Positions 44,044-54,181 are shown, counted from the first letter of the stretch. The stretch is 64,000 nucleotides of DNA from Candidatus Tabaqchalia intestinavium (GCA_904420005.1 CAJFTT010000021.1:1-64000); one strand, 5' to 3'. Translations and numbers: made by a program. The notes: a model not told the origin generated them from the letters alone.

Positions 44044-44996
44044 AGCGCCTCTCCCCCTTTCTTGCGGTTGAGCGCATGGGTCGCCACCAGCGCCACGGTC
44101 AACAGCGCCGCCATGAGGAAATTGAGCAGCTCGGTGGGGAGCCCAAGCGTCATGGCGATGGTCAGGCAGGCCTTATAGACCAGCGCGCCGAGCACCACCT
44201 TGCTGGTCGGGCGCAGGAAGCGCACCTTGCGGAAAATGCTCAGCCCCACGATGACCGACGCGAGGCCCAGCACGACCATCCCCGTCCCCATCTGCAGGTC
44301 GGCCGAGCCCTTCTGCTGGGCGATGACGGAACCCGCCAGCGCCGCGAGGCCGTTGCCCAGCGCCAGGCCGATGATGCGGGAGACGCCGGGATTTCGCGCG
44401 AGCATCGTGACGTACTGCGCATTGCTGCCCGCCGCGCGCAGCAGCATGCCGGAACGCGTCGTGAGATACCAGTCGAGCAGATATTTCACGATCAGCGCGA
44501 TGATGAGCACCAGCACGATCGTGCGCAGCTGGAAGGCGCTGCCCGCGATCTGCACGGATTTCGGAATCAGCGTGGTGGGCGCCGTGGAGAAAATCGTCGG
44601 GTCGGTGAAGAAATTCGCAACCGTCACGCCGTCCGTCAGGCCGTTGGGGCCCTCCACGCGGGTCCCGGTTTTGACAATGAGCAGGTTGATGGAGATCAGC
44701 GACGTCATCACCAGGATACCGCACAGCAGCGGCCGAATCTTGAGCTTAACGTTGAGCAGCCCCGTCACGCTGCCGGCGAGCGCGCCGCAGGCAAACGAAA
44801 TCAGGCAACACAGCCAGGGATTGACCCCGTGCAGGATCAGCACGCCTGTCACCACCGCGCCGAGCGGCACCGTACCGTCAACCGACAGATCCGGGAAATC
44901 CAAAATACTATAGGTGATATAAACGCCGAGCGCCAGCACGGCATAAATAAAGCCTTCTGTCAGCGTCACACGCAATATGCCGAGAAATGCATCCAT
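44040..44996 (-). CDS. ABC transporter permease, probable tryptophan importer
   Basis: 318 residues from the ATG at 44996 (weak AAAGG upstream). Eight to ten membrane helices of the branched-chain amino-acid permease type (BPD_transp_2): GVYITYSILDFPDLSVDGT and ALGNGLAALAGSVIAQQKGSADL are typical of the CUT2/LivH-like fold that goes with ABC_sub_bind proteins. It forms the membrane channel with the following ATPase. Confidence 0.9.
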   Translation of the reverse strand: MDAFLGILRVTLTEGFIYAVLALGVYITYSILDFPDLSVDGTVPLGAVVTGVLILHGVNPWLCCLISFACGALAGSVTGLLNVKLKIRPLLCGILVMTSLISINLLIVKTGTRVEGPNGLTDGVTVANFFTDPTIFSTAPTTLIPKSVQIAGSAFQLRTIVLVLIIALIVKYLLDWYLTTRSGMLLRAAGSNAQYVTMLARNPGVSRIIGLALGNGLAALAGSVIAQQKGSADLQMGTGMVVLGLASVIVGLSIFRKVRFLRPTSKVVLGALVYKACLTIAMTLGLPTELLNFLMAALLTVALVATHALNRKKGGEAL

Positions 44997-45118
44997 CTGA
45001 TCGCCACGCCTTTCCGAACGTCCGGGCGCGCGACGCTGTTTCGCCGCGCGCCCGGATGCCCGTTTGATTGAAGTCATTCGCCGCGGGCCCGCCTGCGGCG
45101 GCCCGCGAAATTTACGGC

Positions 45119-46114
45119 TTACGCCGCCTGCGCCGTCACCTGCTCCGCAGACTGATACTCCGCCGGAACGGCGAGGCCCAGCGCGGTCGCTACGTCAGGA
45201 TTGACGACGGGTTTGCTGTCCTTGACAAGACCGACCGGCACCGTCGCGGCGTCCTGACCGCCGAGCACTTTCCCTGCGATGGCGCCCGTCTCGCGGCCGA
45301 GCGCGACGTAATCCAAACTTTCCGACGCAAGGCAGCCGTTGCGTACCTGCTCGATCTCCGAACCGTACACAGGAATCCCAGCATTGTTCGCCGCATCGAG
45401 CACCACGCCGAGATTGTTGACGACGTTGTTATCGTTGAGATTCGTCAAGCAGTCGACCTGGGTGACAAGCGTCGCAGCGGCCTGTGCCACCTCCGAACCG
45501 TTCTGCACGCCCTGCGTCACGATCTCAAAGCCGTATTCCGCCGCGTATTGCTGGAACTCCTGAATCTGCGAGCTGGAATTGGTCTCGTTGAAGGTATACA
45601 GGATCCCGATTTTCTTAGCGTCGGGCTGGAACGCGCGGATCATCTTGAGCTGCCCCTCGACGTTGAGCAGATCGGACGTGCCCGTGCAGTTGAGCCCCGG
45701 CGCGTCGAGCGTAGACACGAGTTTCGCGCTCACCGGGTCCGTCACCGCGCAGAAAACCGTGGGGATCTCCGTGTCGCGGCAGGCGGAGAAGGCCGCCGTT
45801 GCGGCGGGGGTCGCGATGCCGATGATGACGTCGTATTTTTTCGCGGCCATCGTCTGCGCGATCTGCGACGCCGTGTCGGAGGAATTGTTCGCGTTCTGGA
45901 AATCGATGGTGCAGGTTTCGCCGTCGGTATAGCCCGCTTCCTTGAGGCCCTCCAGCAGGCCCTGGTAGCAGTTGTCAAGGGACGCGTGGCTCGCGTACTG
46001 GATGACGCCGATGGTCTTCTTCCCGTCGTCCGGCGCGCTCTGGCAGGAGGCGAAGGCCGCGAGCGTCAGCGCGCCGGCGGTCAGCAGGGAGGCGAATTTG
46101 CAAAGCTTTTTCAT
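45119..46114 (-). CDS. ABC_sub_bind lipoprotein, probable tryptophan-binding protein
   Basis: 331 residues from the ATG at 46114, chosen for the signal peptide it begins (MKKLCKFASLLTAGALTL) and GGAGAA upstream. Lipobox AFASC. The mature part is the ABC_sub_bind fold: TIGVIQYASHASLDNCYQGL, DVIIGIATPAATAAF, KKIGILYT and PVYGSEIEQV. Members behind Trp T-boxes are predicted to bind tryptophan. First gene of the operon. Confidence 0.92.
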   Translation of the reverse strand: MKKLCKFASLLTAGALTLAAFASCQSAPDDGKKTIGVIQYASHASLDNCYQGLLEGLKEAGYTDGETCTIDFQNANNSSDTASQIAQTMAAKKYDVIIGIATPAATAAFSACRDTEIPTVFCAVTDPVSAKLVSTLDAPGLNCTGTSDLLNVEGQLKMIRAFQPDAKKIGILYTFNETNSSSQIQEFQQYAAEYGFEIVTQGVQNGSEVAQAAATLVTQVDCLTNLNDNNVVNNLGVVLDAANNAGIPVYGSEIEQVRNGCLASESLDYVALGRETGAIAGKVLGGQDAATVPVGLVKDSKPVVNPDVATALGLAVPAEYQSAEQVTAQAA

Positions 46115-46273
46115 GAGAGATTTCTCCTTTTCTTCATTCAAAATGGTGTTGGTCAGCGGCGGGCGTTTCTCCCCGCGCGCCATCGCCGCGTCCCGGACAA
46201 AACGGGCTGTCGGCCCCGGTATGTCTCTCGCTGCATGTCCCGTTTCCCCCTTTCCGCGAAAAATCAAAATGGC

Positions 46274-46560
46274 AAAAATAAAACGCCCTCATCCCAACAA
46301 CTTGGGACAAGAGCGAACTCCTGCGGTACCACCCATCTTCGCCTTTTCTCAAAGGCGCACTCAACGCCGCGCACCGTCATGCGCGCTCCCTTGGTAACGG
46401 GCGGAGATCCCGTCTCCCCTAACGCAAAACGCGCTCGGGTCGCCCTCATGAGCCCATTCATCGAGGTCCGCGCTGCCGCAATTGCACCGTCTGCGGCTCT
46501 CTGCAAGCGCTTTTCCCTGGATTACTCTCCTCAATCATCGGTTTGGCGATTCATTTTTTA
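46274..46560 (-). promoter_or_regulatory. T-box leader, tryptophan specific, of the ABC transporter operon
   Basis: The T-box sequence GGGTGGTACCGCA is at 46322-46334. The terminator TTGTCCCAA/TTGGGATGAG with TTTTATTTTTG lies at 46274-46312. Upstream is the usual stem I with the AGTA bulge region, and the specifier loop reads GATGAATGGGCTCAT, giving TGG (Trp). Uncharged tRNA(Trp) would stabilise the antiterminator and switch the transporter on. Confidence 0.95.
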
Positions 46561-46562
46561 TT

Positions 46563-46591
46563 ATTATACGAGGCCCGGCGGATTTTGTCAA
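46563..46591 (-). promoter_or_regulatory. Promoter of the T-box ABC operon
   Basis: Minus strand TTGACA (46586-46591), 17 nt, TATAAT (46563-46568). Confidence 0.92.
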
Positions 46592-46746
46592 CCCCTTTTT
46601 GTGAAATGCAGCCATGTCTATTTCCGGGCGCGGGCACATATGCTGGATAAAGGAAAAGCGATCGCGCGCACGCGGCGGCCCGGCCGGGCCGGCAGCGCGC
46701 AATCCCACAGACCGGCGACAGCCTCGATTTTCTGAAAACGGGTGCG

Positions 46747-47343
46747 ATGAATATGATGAATTACGTCTGGAGCGGCATGCTCCTGCTCTCCATTCTCGGC
46801 GGCCTGCTGACCGGGCGCATGGACGCGGTGGCGGCCGCCGCCATGTCCGGCGCGGCGCAGGGGGTGACGCTGTGCCTGTCGCTGGTGGGCATGCTCTGCC
46901 TGTGGAGCGGGCTGATGAAGGTCGCGCACGCGGCGGGCGTGACCGCGCTGTTCGCCCGGGCGCTGTCGCCGCTGATTCGGGTGCTGTTCCCGGGAGTCGA
47001 TCCCAAGGGCAGCGCGGGAGAGGCGCTGTCGATGAGCATGGCGGCCAATTTCCTCGGTCTCGGCAGCGCAGCGACGCCGCTGGGGATCAACGCCATGCGC
47101 GAGCTCGCGCGGGACGCGCCGCCCGGCGTCGCCTCGGACAATATGGTCATGCTGGTCGTGCTCAACACCGCCTCCATCCAGCTCATCCCGACGACCATCG
47201 CCATGTACCGCCAGGCGGCGGGCAGCAGCGTGCCGTTCTCCATCCTGCCGGCGGTCTGGCTCGCCTCGGTGCTGTCGGTGGCGGCCGGCGTGCTGTGCGC
47301 AAAGCTGCTCGCCCGGCGCAAAAGGGGGCGCGCGCATGGATAA
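46747..47343 (+). CDS. spmA: Spore maturation protein A
   Basis: 198 residues with several membrane helices and the nucleoside-recognition (Gate) fold: GVTLCLSLVGMLCLWSGLMK, SMAANFLGLGSAATPLGI and TIAMYRQAAG. SpmA and SpmB act in dehydration of the spore core in Bacillus and Clostridium. ATGs at 46747, 46753 and 46756 compete and none has a strong ribosome site. It overlaps spmB by 8 nt. Confidence 0.93.
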   Translation: MNMMNYVWSGMLLLSILGGLLTGRMDAVAAAAMSGAAQGVTLCLSLVGMLCLWSGLMKVAHAAGVTALFARALSPLIRVLFPGVDPKGSAGEALSMSMAANFLGLGSAATPLGINAMRELARDAPPGVASDNMVMLVVLNTASIQLIPTTIAMYRQAAGSSVPFSILPAVWLASVLSVAAGVLCAKLLARRKRGRAHG

Positions 47344-47860
47344 GATCGGCAGCTTCGTGCTGCCCGCCGTCATTGCGCTCATTCTCGGCGCGGCGCTGTT
47401 TCGCGGCGTGAAGGCCTTCGACCTTTTCCTCGACGGGGCGAAAGACGGGCTGCGCACGGCGGTGGGCATTCTTCCCTCGCTCATCGGGCTTGTGACCGCC
47501 ATCACCATGCTGTCGGCCTCCGGCGTGCTGGATATGCTCGTGCAGGCCGTCGCGCCCGCGACCAATCTTCTCGGCATCCCGGAGGAAACGCTGCCGCTGG
47601 CGCTGCTGCGCCCGCTCTCGGGCAGCGGCGCGCTCGCGGTGTATCAGGACATCATCACCAAGAACGGCCCCGACAGCCCCGTGGGTCTCATCGCCTCGAC
47701 CATGATGGGCTCGAGCGAAACCACATTTTACACCATCGCCGTCTATTTTGGCACGCTGAAGATCTCCAACATCCGGCACACGCTGCCCGCGGCGCTGGCG
47801 GCGGACTTCGCGGGGTTCGTGGCCAGCGTGTTTGCCGTCTGGCTGCTCATGCTGCGGTGA
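47336..47860 (+). CDS. spmB: Spore maturation protein B
   Basis: 174 residues, membrane protein of the same Gate family: GLRTAVGILPSLIGLVTAI, LRPLSGSGALAVYQDI and SSETTFYTIAVYFG are SpmB hallmarks. Translationally coupled to spmA through ATGGATAA. Presence of the pair argues for a spore former or a recent descendant of one. Confidence 0.95.
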   Translation: MDKIGSFVLPAVIALILGAALFRGVKAFDLFLDGAKDGLRTAVGILPSLIGLVTAITMLSASGVLDMLVQAVAPATNLLGIPEETLPLALLRPLSGSGALAVYQDIITKNGPDSPVGLIASTMMGSSETTFYTIAVYFGTLKISNIRHTLPAALAADFAGFVASVFAVWLLMLR

Positions 47861-48019
47861 CGCGGCGGGGCGGGGCATTGCCTCCCGCGGCGCAGCGGGA
47901 AAAAGCGCGGCATGCCGGCGGCGCGCCGCTGTGCAGATTATTGCTGTCAGTCAGGCCTTCACAAGAGGCGCGCCCCCGCCGCTGTGCAGGCACGTTAAAC
48001 GCGTCGCCCAGAAACAAGC

Positions 48020-48050
48020 AAAGAGCGCATCCACACAGGGTGCGCTCTTT
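48020..48050. terminator. Terminator between convergent spmB and rarA
   Basis: AAAGAGCGCA (48020-48029) and TGCGCTCTTT (48041-48050) with an 11-nt loop. T-rich on both exits, so probably shared. Confidence 0.8.
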
Positions 48051-48098
48051 CCCGCTATCATGGCACAAATACGCCGCTGTCCGGGCCGGCCGGCAGCG

Positions 48099-49370
48099 TC
48101 AATCCCGGCGCTGGCCGCGGATCTTCTCCCAATAGGCCTTGGCCGCCTGTTCGTTTTTGTTGTCACCCGGATGATAATACACCGCGTCGCGCAGCGCGTC
48201 GGGCAGGTACTGCTGCGGGCACCAGTGATTGGGGCAATTATGCGGGTAAACATACGTCTGTCCGTGACCGAGCTTGCCCGCGCCCTGATAATGCGAATCC
48301 TTCAGATGCGCGGGGATATCCCCCAGCCGCCCGGCGTCGACGTCCGCCAGCGCCGCGTCAATGCTGCAGATGGTGGAATTGGACTTGGGCGCGGTGGCCA
48401 GCAGGATCACCGCTTCCGCCAGCGGAATGCGCGCCTCCGGCAGTCCCAGCTGCAGCGCCGCCTCCACGCAGGCGCGCGTGACCACGATGCCCATCGGGTA
48501 GGCAAGCCCGATGTCCTCCGCCGCGATGACCGTCAGGCGGCGGCAGATGGACGGCAGGTCGTCGGCCCGGCACAGCCGCGCGAGGTAATGCAGCGCGGCG
48601 TCGGCGTCCGAACCCCGGATGGATTTTTGCAGCGCGGAGACGATGTCATAGTGCATGTCGCCGTCCCGGTCATATTTCATGCTGCTGCGCTGCGCCACGT
48701 CCCGGGCCGTCTCCATCGTCACCCGCAGCGCGTCGGGCGTGCGCTCGGCCGCGAGGCAGCACAGCTCCACCGCGTTGATGGCTTTGCGCACGTCGCCCGC
48801 GCAGGCGACGGAAATATATTCCACGATTTCGTCGGAGACCTCGATCGGCTTGCCGTATTCCTTCTCGCAGAAAGCGAACGCCCGCCGCACCGCGACGGCC
48901 ACCTCCTGCGGCGTGACAGGACGGAACTCAAAGACCGTCGAGCGCGACAGAATCGCGTTGTAGACGTAAAAATACGGGTTGTCCGCCGTGGAGGCGATGA
49001 GGGTGATGTCGCCGTTTTCGATGAATTGCAGCAGCGTCTGCTGCTGCTTTTTGTTGAGATACTGGATCTCGTCCAGGTACAGCAGGATCCCGCCCGGCGC
49101 GCCGAGCGTGCCGATCTCGCCGATGACCTCCTTGATGTCGGCGGTGGAGGCCGTCGTGCCGTTGAGCTTATACAGCCGTTTGCCCGCCCGATCGGCGATG
49201 ATACGCGCGAGCGTCGTCTTGCCGATGCCGGCCGGGCCGTAAAAAATCATATTCGGGATCTGCCCGCTCTCAATGATGCGGCGCAGAATCCCGTTCTTTC
49301 CGATCAGATGCCGCTGCCCTACCACGTCGTCGAGCGTGGCGGGGCGCAGGCGGTCCGCCAACGGCGTCAT
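48099..49370 (-). CDS. rarA: Replication-associated recombination protein A (MgsA/RarA)
   Basis: 423 residues. AAA+ ATPase related to the clamp loader: YGPAGIGKTTLARII near residue 45, ILLYLDEIQYLNKKQQ, TADNPYFYVYNAILSRS. The C-terminal tetramerisation region contains GSDADAALHYLARL and EDIGLAYP. It acts at stalled replication forks. GGAGG precedes the ATG. Confidence 0.97.
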   Translation of the reverse strand: MTPLADRLRPATLDDVVGQRHLIGKNGILRRIIESGQIPNMIFYGPAGIGKTTLARIIADRAGKRLYKLNGTTASTADIKEVIGEIGTLGAPGGILLYLDEIQYLNKKQQQTLLQFIENGDITLIASTADNPYFYVYNAILSRSTVFEFRPVTPQEVAVAVRRAFAFCEKEYGKPIEVSDEIVEYISVACAGDVRKAINAVELCCLAAERTPDALRVTMETARDVAQRSSMKYDRDGDMHYDIVSALQKSIRGSDADAALHYLARLCRADDLPSICRRLTVIAAEDIGLAYPMGIVVTRACVEAALQLGLPEARIPLAEAVILLATAPKSNSTICSIDAALADVDAGRLGDIPAHLKDSHYQGAGKLGHGQTYVYPHNCPNHWCPQQYLPDALRDAVYYHPGDNKNEQAAKAYWEKIRGQRRD

Positions 49371-49596
49371 GCCGCCGCCTCCTTTCCGTTTCTTCCGGCC
49401 GGGGGCCGCCGGATAGGCCGAGTTTGGTCTTGCAGCCCGCGATCGCCCCCGGGAAAGCGCCGGGGCCGCGGGGCATTTGGAGAGCGGTCAGGCGCTTTGC
49501 AGCACCGACCTGCCAGGCCCGCGGGGCGCAAGGGCCATTTCATCCCGATGAGGGAAAGCGCCGGGATCAGGATGCCAGGCCCGCGGGGCACACGGG
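49371..49596. repeat. Intergenic repeats, 62-nt spacing (cluster f)
   Basis: TGCCAGGCCCGCGGGGC begins at 49511 and again at 49573, each followed by a variant of GCAAGGGCCAT. The core CCCGCGGGGCGCAAGGGCC resembles the repeat of clusters b and d. A partial copy (GGGGCCGCGGGGC) lies 53 nt upstream. No gene is seen in this gap. Confidence 0.65.
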
Positions 49597-50358
49597 TCAT
49601 TCCCCCAGGAAAAAGGCCAGCGCCTTTTGAATGTATGCATCCCAGAAATCCCAGTCGTGCCGGCCCGGCCCTTCGTCATAGGTATACGCAAAGCCGAGCG
49701 CGTCAAGCCGCCCGCGGAACTGGCGGTTCTCCTCATAGAGGAAATCCTCCGTCCCGCAAGCGAGATACACCCGCGTGCGCGCCTCTGCCGGCAGCTGCAT
49801 CTGCTTGTGCGCGAGCAGGGAAAGATCGCACTCCGGCGGCTCGGTCTGCGCGTCGCCGACCACGCTGTCCACCAGCTTGTGCCGCTGCGGGTCGTCGCCA
49901 CGGCGCGCATTCTGCACCGGCGTGATGGCGGCGGACAGCCCGGCGCAGGCGGCGAACTGCCCGGGCTGCCCGAGCCCCAGCTTCAGCGCGCCGAAGCCGC
50001 CCATCGACAGCCCGGCGACAAACGTGCCCGCCCGCGCGGCCGTGACCGGGAAGGTGCTGCGGATGAAATCCGGCAGTTCCCTGGCGATGTACGAGCCGTA
50101 CATCCCCCCGTGTACCATATCGCAATAAAAGCTCAGCTGCGCGTCCGGCATCACGACCGCGAGAGAATAGCGCGCGGCATATTGCTCGATGCGCGTGTTG
50201 CGCAGCCATGAGGTATGGTCGTCGGACATGCCGTGCAGCAGATACAGCACCGGGAAGCCGCCATCGGGCGTCTGCTCCCGGTCGGTTGGCATGAGGATGT
50301 TGACCCCGGTGTTCATGCCGAGGAAATGGGAGCGCAGGGTCGTCTGAAACAGGGCCAT
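49597..50358 (-). CDS. Esterase, EstA/esterase D family alpha/beta hydrolase
   Basis: 253 residues from the ATG at 50358 with AAAGGAG 8 nt upstream. Alpha/beta-hydrolase features: LYLLHGMSDDHTSWLR, nucleophile elbow FVAGLSMGGFGA (Ser near residue 117), and GPGRHDWDFWD with the catalytic His; the Asp is probably in CGTEDFLYEEN. No signal peptide. Relatives include tributyrin esterases and feruloyl esterases; the natural substrate is unknown. Confidence 0.92.
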   Translation of the reverse strand: MALFQTTLRSHFLGMNTGVNILMPTDREQTPDGGFPVLYLLHGMSDDHTSWLRNTRIEQYAARYSLAVVMPDAQLSFYCDMVHGGMYGSYIARELPDFIRSTFPVTAARAGTFVAGLSMGGFGALKLGLGQPGQFAACAGLSAAITPVQNARRGDDPQRHKLVDSVVGDAQTEPPECDLSLLAHKQMQLPAEARTRVYLACGTEDFLYEENRQFRGRLDALGFAYTYDEGPGRHDWDFWDAYIQKALAFFLGE

Positions 50359-50565
50359 GGGCCTCTCTCCTTTCTTCCAGCCGCCCGCGGCCGCAGGCGG
50401 GGCGCAGGCGGCATCGCGGCCGGGCCAGCCGGGCCGGAACGCAGCGCGCCGGGCCTCGCGGCGCAACGCTGCCCCGCAGCGCCCGGCGCCGCTCTCCATC
50501 CGGCGGGAGGCACCGCCGGCGCGCCTCCGGCCGCCGCGGCGTCTCCCGCACGCAGTATCATTAAT

Positions 50566-51816
50566 TCAGTACAGCGGATATTCCTCGCAGATGGCCTGCA
50601 CCATGCCGCGCACTTCGTCCGCGCTGGCCTCGAAATCCGTCGCCGTGCGGAAAATGCACTCCGCGATCTTGTCCATATCCTTCTCTTTGAGTCCGCGGCT
50701 CGTGACCGCCGGGGTGCCGATGCGCACGCCGCTGGTGACGAAGGGACTCTGCGGGTCGTTGGGAATGGCGTTTTTATTGACGGTGATATACACCTCGTCC
50801 AGCCGGTGCTCCAGCTCCTTGCCGGTGATGCCCATGTTGCGCAGGTCGACGAGCATGAGGTGGTTATCCGTGCCGCCCGTCAGCAGCGAGAAGCCGCGGC
50901 GCACCAGCCCGTCCGCCAGCGCGGCGGCGTTCTTGACGATCTGCGCCTGATAGGTCTTAAATTCCGGGGAAAGCGCCTCGCCCAGGCAGACGGCCTTCGC
51001 GGCGATGACGTGCATCAGCGGGCCGCCCTGGCTGCCCGGGAAAATGGCCTTGTCGATCTTCTTCGCCAGCTCCTCGCGGCACAGGATCATGCCGCCGCGC
51101 GGGCCGCGCAGCGTCTTATGCGTGGTGGTGGTGACAACGTCGGCATAGGGCACGGGGCTCTGATGCAGGCCCGCGGCGACGAGGCCCGCGATGTGCGCCA
51201 TATCGACCATGAAATAGGCCCCGACCTCTTTGGCGATCTTGCCGATGCGCTCGAAATCGATGGCGCGCGGATACGCCGAAGCGCCCGCGACGATGAGCTT
51301 CGGCCGGATCTCCCGGGCCTGCGCCTCCATCTTGTCGTAATCGATCCGGTGCGTCTCGTCGTCCACGAGATACGGCACAAAGTGATACAGCACGCCGCTC
51401 ATGTTGACCGGGGAACCGTGGGTCAGGTGCCCCCCGTGCGCGAGGCTCATGCCCATGACGGTGTCGCCCGGCTGCAGCAGCGCGAAATACACGGCCAGGT
51501 TCGCCTGCGCCCCGCTGTGCGGCTGCACATTGGCATGCTCGGCGCCGAAGAGCTTCTTCGCGCGCTCGATGGCGATGTTCTCCACCACGTCGACGCATTC
51601 GCAGCCGCCGTAGTAACGCTTGCCGGGGTAGCCCTCGGCATATTTATTGGTCAGCACGCTGCCCATCGCGGCCATGACCGCGCCGGAGACAATATTCTCC
51701 GAAGCGATCAGCTCGAGATTCCGCCGCTGGCGCGCCAGCTCCCGGCCCATCGCTTCGCCGACCTCGGCGTCAAATTTCGAAACAAAGCCGATGCTGTCCA
51801 TCAGTTCCATATTCAT
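50566..51816 (-). CDS. glyA: Serine hydroxymethyltransferase
   Basis: 416 residues. It makes glycine and 5,10-methylene-tetrahydrofolate from serine. The PLP lysine is in [13 protein letters not shown] near residue 230. Other marks are [30 protein letters not shown] and [12 protein letters not shown]. Length is normal. It has its own promoter. Confidence 0.98.
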   Translation of the reverse strand: MNMELMDSIGFVSKFDAEVGEAMGRELARQRRNLELIASENIVSGAVMAAMGSVLTNKYAEGYPGKRYYGGCECVDVVENIAIERAKKLFGAEHANVQPHSGAQANLAVYFALLQPGDTVMGMSLAHGGHLTHGSPVNMSGVLYHFVPYLVDDETHRIDYDKMEAQAREIRPKLIVAGASAYPRAIDFERIGKIAKEVGAYFMVDMAHIAGLVAAGLHQSPVPYADVVTTTTHKTLRGPRGGMILCREELAKKIDKAIFPGSQGGPLMHVIAAKAVCLGEALSPEFKTYQAQIVKNAAALADGLVRRGFSLLTGGTDNHLMLVDLRNMGITGKELEHRLDEVYITVNKNAIPNDPQSPFVTSGVRIGTPAVTSRGLKEKDMDKIAECIFRTATDFEASADEVRGMVQAICEEYPLY

Positions 51817-51857
51817 TCTTCATCCCTGGCCTTTCCTGCGTTAGCAAATGATAGTTT

Positions 51858-51886
51858 ATTATACAACACTTTCCCTGCTTCGGCAA
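51858..51886 (-). promoter_or_regulatory. Promoter of glyA
   Basis: Minus strand TTGCCG (51881-51886), 17 nt, TATAAT (51858-51863). Confidence 0.82.
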
Positions 51887-52158
51887 GGGTGCCAGCGTCG
51901 AATTCTGTCAGAATTGATTGAAAAAATCGCCGCGATGTGCTATGCTGGGAATATATTGCAGCGGGCAAGCATCGGCGCGCGCCCCGGCAGCCGCGGCGGG
52001 CGCCGCCCCCGGGCGGGAAGCCGCGTCCTCCGCCCCGCCCAAAATAGCGGAATTTTTTCTCTCCCTCAGCGCCGGGAACCCCCGCGGGAGGGAGGCCGCG
52101 CGCCGGCCGGCGGCGCACGCGCGGCCCGCATTCCCCGCCGGAGAAACGGAGCTTTCTC

Positions 52159-52800
52159 ATGACCAAGAAGGAACGTCTCGCCATCATCCTCGAGCGGCTC
52201 GCCGCGCGGTATCCCAACGTCGCCTGCGCGCTGGAAGCGCAGGAGCCCTATCAGCTGCTCATCGCGGTGCGCCTGTCCGCGCAGTGCACCGACAAGCGCG
52301 TCAATATGGTCACGCCCGCGCTGTTCGCGCATTTCCCTTCGGTGGAGGCCTTCGCCAACGCCGACGTGACGGAGATCGAGGAATATATCAAATCCTGCGG
52401 GCTTTACAAAACCAAAGCCAAAAGCATCAAGGAGATGTGCACCGACATCCTCACCCGGTTCGGCGGGCGCGTACCCGACACGATTGAGGAGCTCACGACC
52501 CTCTCCGGCGTGGGGCGCAAGACCGCGAACCTCATCGTCGGCGATGTTTACGGCAAGTCGGCGGTGGTCGTGGATACGCATTTCATCCGCTTATCCAACC
52601 GCATGGGGCTGACGAAATCGGACAACCCCGTCGTCATCGAGCGGGAGATGCGCCGCCTGCTGCCGCCCGAGGAAAGCATGAAATTCTGCCACCGCATCGT
52701 GTGGTTTGGCCGGGAACAGTGCCCCGCGGCGCGCCCGCTGTGCAGCACCTGCCCGCTGGCCGACGTCTGCCCCAAGGTGGGCGTGACGAAAAGCCGCTGA
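52159..52800 (+). CDS. nth: Endonuclease III
   Basis: 213 residues. Base-excision repair glycosylase/AP lyase for oxidised pyrimidines. Helix-hairpin-helix LSGVGRKTANLIVG with the catalytic Lys near 121, catalytic Asp in VVVDTHFIR, and the iron-sulphur cluster CPAARPLCSTCPLADVC in C-x6-C-x2-C-x5-C spacing. A basic extension follows. Confidence 0.97.
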   Translation: MTKKERLAIILERLAARYPNVACALEAQEPYQLLIAVRLSAQCTDKRVNMVTPALFAHFPSVEAFANADVTEIEEYIKSCGLYKTKAKSIKEMCTDILTRFGGRVPDTIEELTTLSGVGRKTANLIVGDVYGKSAVVVDTHFIRLSNRMGLTKSDNPVVIEREMRRLLPPEESMKFCHRIVWFGREQCPAARPLCSTCPLADVCPKVGVTKSR

Positions 52801-53001
52801 CCGGCGGGCGCCAGCCGGCTCGCCGATGAAACGGAGCTCGGCCGCAGGCGTTTCGCGCAAAAGGCGCGCCCGTGTTTTGTGCTTGGCCCGTGTTTTTCCC
52901 GTTGCAGCCCCATGGACCGCGCAGCGGACGGATGCGAAAAACGCAGTCACCCGCGGCGGGTGGTTCTTTGTTGCGCCCCGCCGCCTGAAAGCAGAAAAAA
53001 G

Positions 53002-53042
53002 AACGAGAGCCGGGAGACGTTTGCGGGCGTCCCCCGGCTCTC
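53002..53042 (-). terminator. Terminator of the small helical protein gene
   Basis: GAGAGCCGGG pairs with CCCGGCTCTC around an inner GACG/CGTC stem, followed on the minus strand by GTTCTTTTTTC. Confidence 0.9.
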
Positions 53043-53074
53043 GCCGCCTGTACGCGAACGCGGCTTCGCTGGCT

Positions 53075-53506
53075 TCAGAGATATTTTTTCATTTCCTCGA
53101 TGTTTTTCTGCTCCGTCTGCACGAGCTTCTCCGCCAGCGCCTGCGTCTGCGGATCGGTCAGCGGCAGCTCTTTGCGGTGCTTCGTGATCTCCACCACGCC
53201 CATGGTGCTGCCCTGGATCATCATCCGGGCCATGTTGGAAGGCGTCTTGTCCTTCATGGTGTTGATCTTGAGCATCAGGCTGGAGGACATCTTGGCATAG
53301 CCCGGGATGTCGGATGCGGTGACGCCCTTTTTCTGCGAAAGGCTCTGCGCGCTGTCGACAATGTTCTGGTATTCCGTCAGCTGGGTCTCCAGCGCGCGGC
53401 GGAACGGAATGTCGTCGGTGATCTTGATGAGCTGGGTGATGGTTTCCGTCCCCATCTGCGCGTTCTGATTGATGAAGCTGAGCAGCTGTTCGTCCTGTTG
53501 CAGCAT
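53075..53506 (-). CDS. Small helical protein, possibly spore-coat (CotF-like) or ferritin-like
   Basis: 143 residues from the ATG at 53506 with AAGGAGG 7 nt upstream. Almost wholly helical: MLQQDEQLLSFINQNAQMG, a long middle helix, then KHRKELPLTDPQTQALAEKLVQTEQKNIEEMKKYL. This suggests a four-helix bundle of the size of CotF/ferritin-like spore proteins, but no metal-ligand set is evident, so the family is a guess. Confidence 0.7.
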   Translation of the reverse strand: MLQQDEQLLSFINQNAQMGTETITQLIKITDDIPFRRALETQLTEYQNIVDSAQSLSQKKGVTASDIPGYAKMSSSLMLKINTMKDKTPSNMARMMIQGSTMGVVEITKHRKELPLTDPQTQALAEKLVQTEQKNIEEMKKYL

Positions 53507-53581
53507 GAAAATGCCTCCTTCTGGTGATGAAATCTCCCTGTTAGGATGCCGGATTTCCACGCTGTTTATGCATCACGCGGG

Positions 53582-54181
53582 TTACGCCGCTTTGCCGCGC
53601 AGGATGGGCGAGATTTTCTTATAGATCAAAAACGTCAGCAGCACGCTGCACAGCCCCTTGCCGAACGTGAAGGGAAGATTGAACACAAGCAGCGCCTGCC
53701 AGAGATTCTGGATGCTGGGCAGGATGGTCTGGTACATGCCGAGGATCGCCTCGGTGGGCATACCGATCTGGCCATAGAGCGGATAAACGATAAAATAATT
53801 CGTCAGCACGCCGCCCGCCGCCATGGCAAGCGCGCCGACCAGCGACGCCAGCAGCGCGCTGCCCCGGCCTTTATGCCGGCGGTAAATCAGGCCAGCCGGC
53901 AGCACAAACAGCGTGCCCAGCAGAAAATTGGACAGCTCCCCCACGCCGGCGGTCGAGGTAAAAAACAGATGGATCAGATTCTTGAAAAAGCAGACCGCCA
54001 CGCCGCTGAGCGGCCCGAGCGAGAACGAGGCCAGCAGCGCCGGGAAATCCGAGAAATCCAGCGACAGGAACGACGGCATGAACGGCAGCTTGATGGTGAA
54101 AAACATCAGCACCGTCCCGACGGCGGAGAGCATGGCGATCATCGCGATGCGCCACAGATGCAGATAACTTTTGTTGACCAT
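53582..54181 (-). CDS. ribU: ECF transporter S component, riboflavin (RibU)
   Basis: 199 residues from the ATG at 54181 behind GTGAGG. Six membrane helices with the RibU motif KLPFMPSFLSLDFSDFPALL and the S-component contact helix near AMIAMLSAVGTVLM. It binds riboflavin outside and is powered by EcfA1-EcfA2-EcfT. The FMN riboswitch in front confirms the substrate. Confidence 0.95.
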   Translation of the reverse strand: MVNKSYLHLWRIAMIAMLSAVGTVLMFFTIKLPFMPSFLSLDFSDFPALLASFSLGPLSGVAVCFFKNLIHLFFTSTAGVGELSNFLLGTLFVLPAGLIYRRHKGRGSALLASLVGALAMAAGGVLTNYFIVYPLYGQIGMPTEAILGMYQTILPSIQNLWQALLVFNLPFTFGKGLCSVLLTFLIYKKISPILRGKAA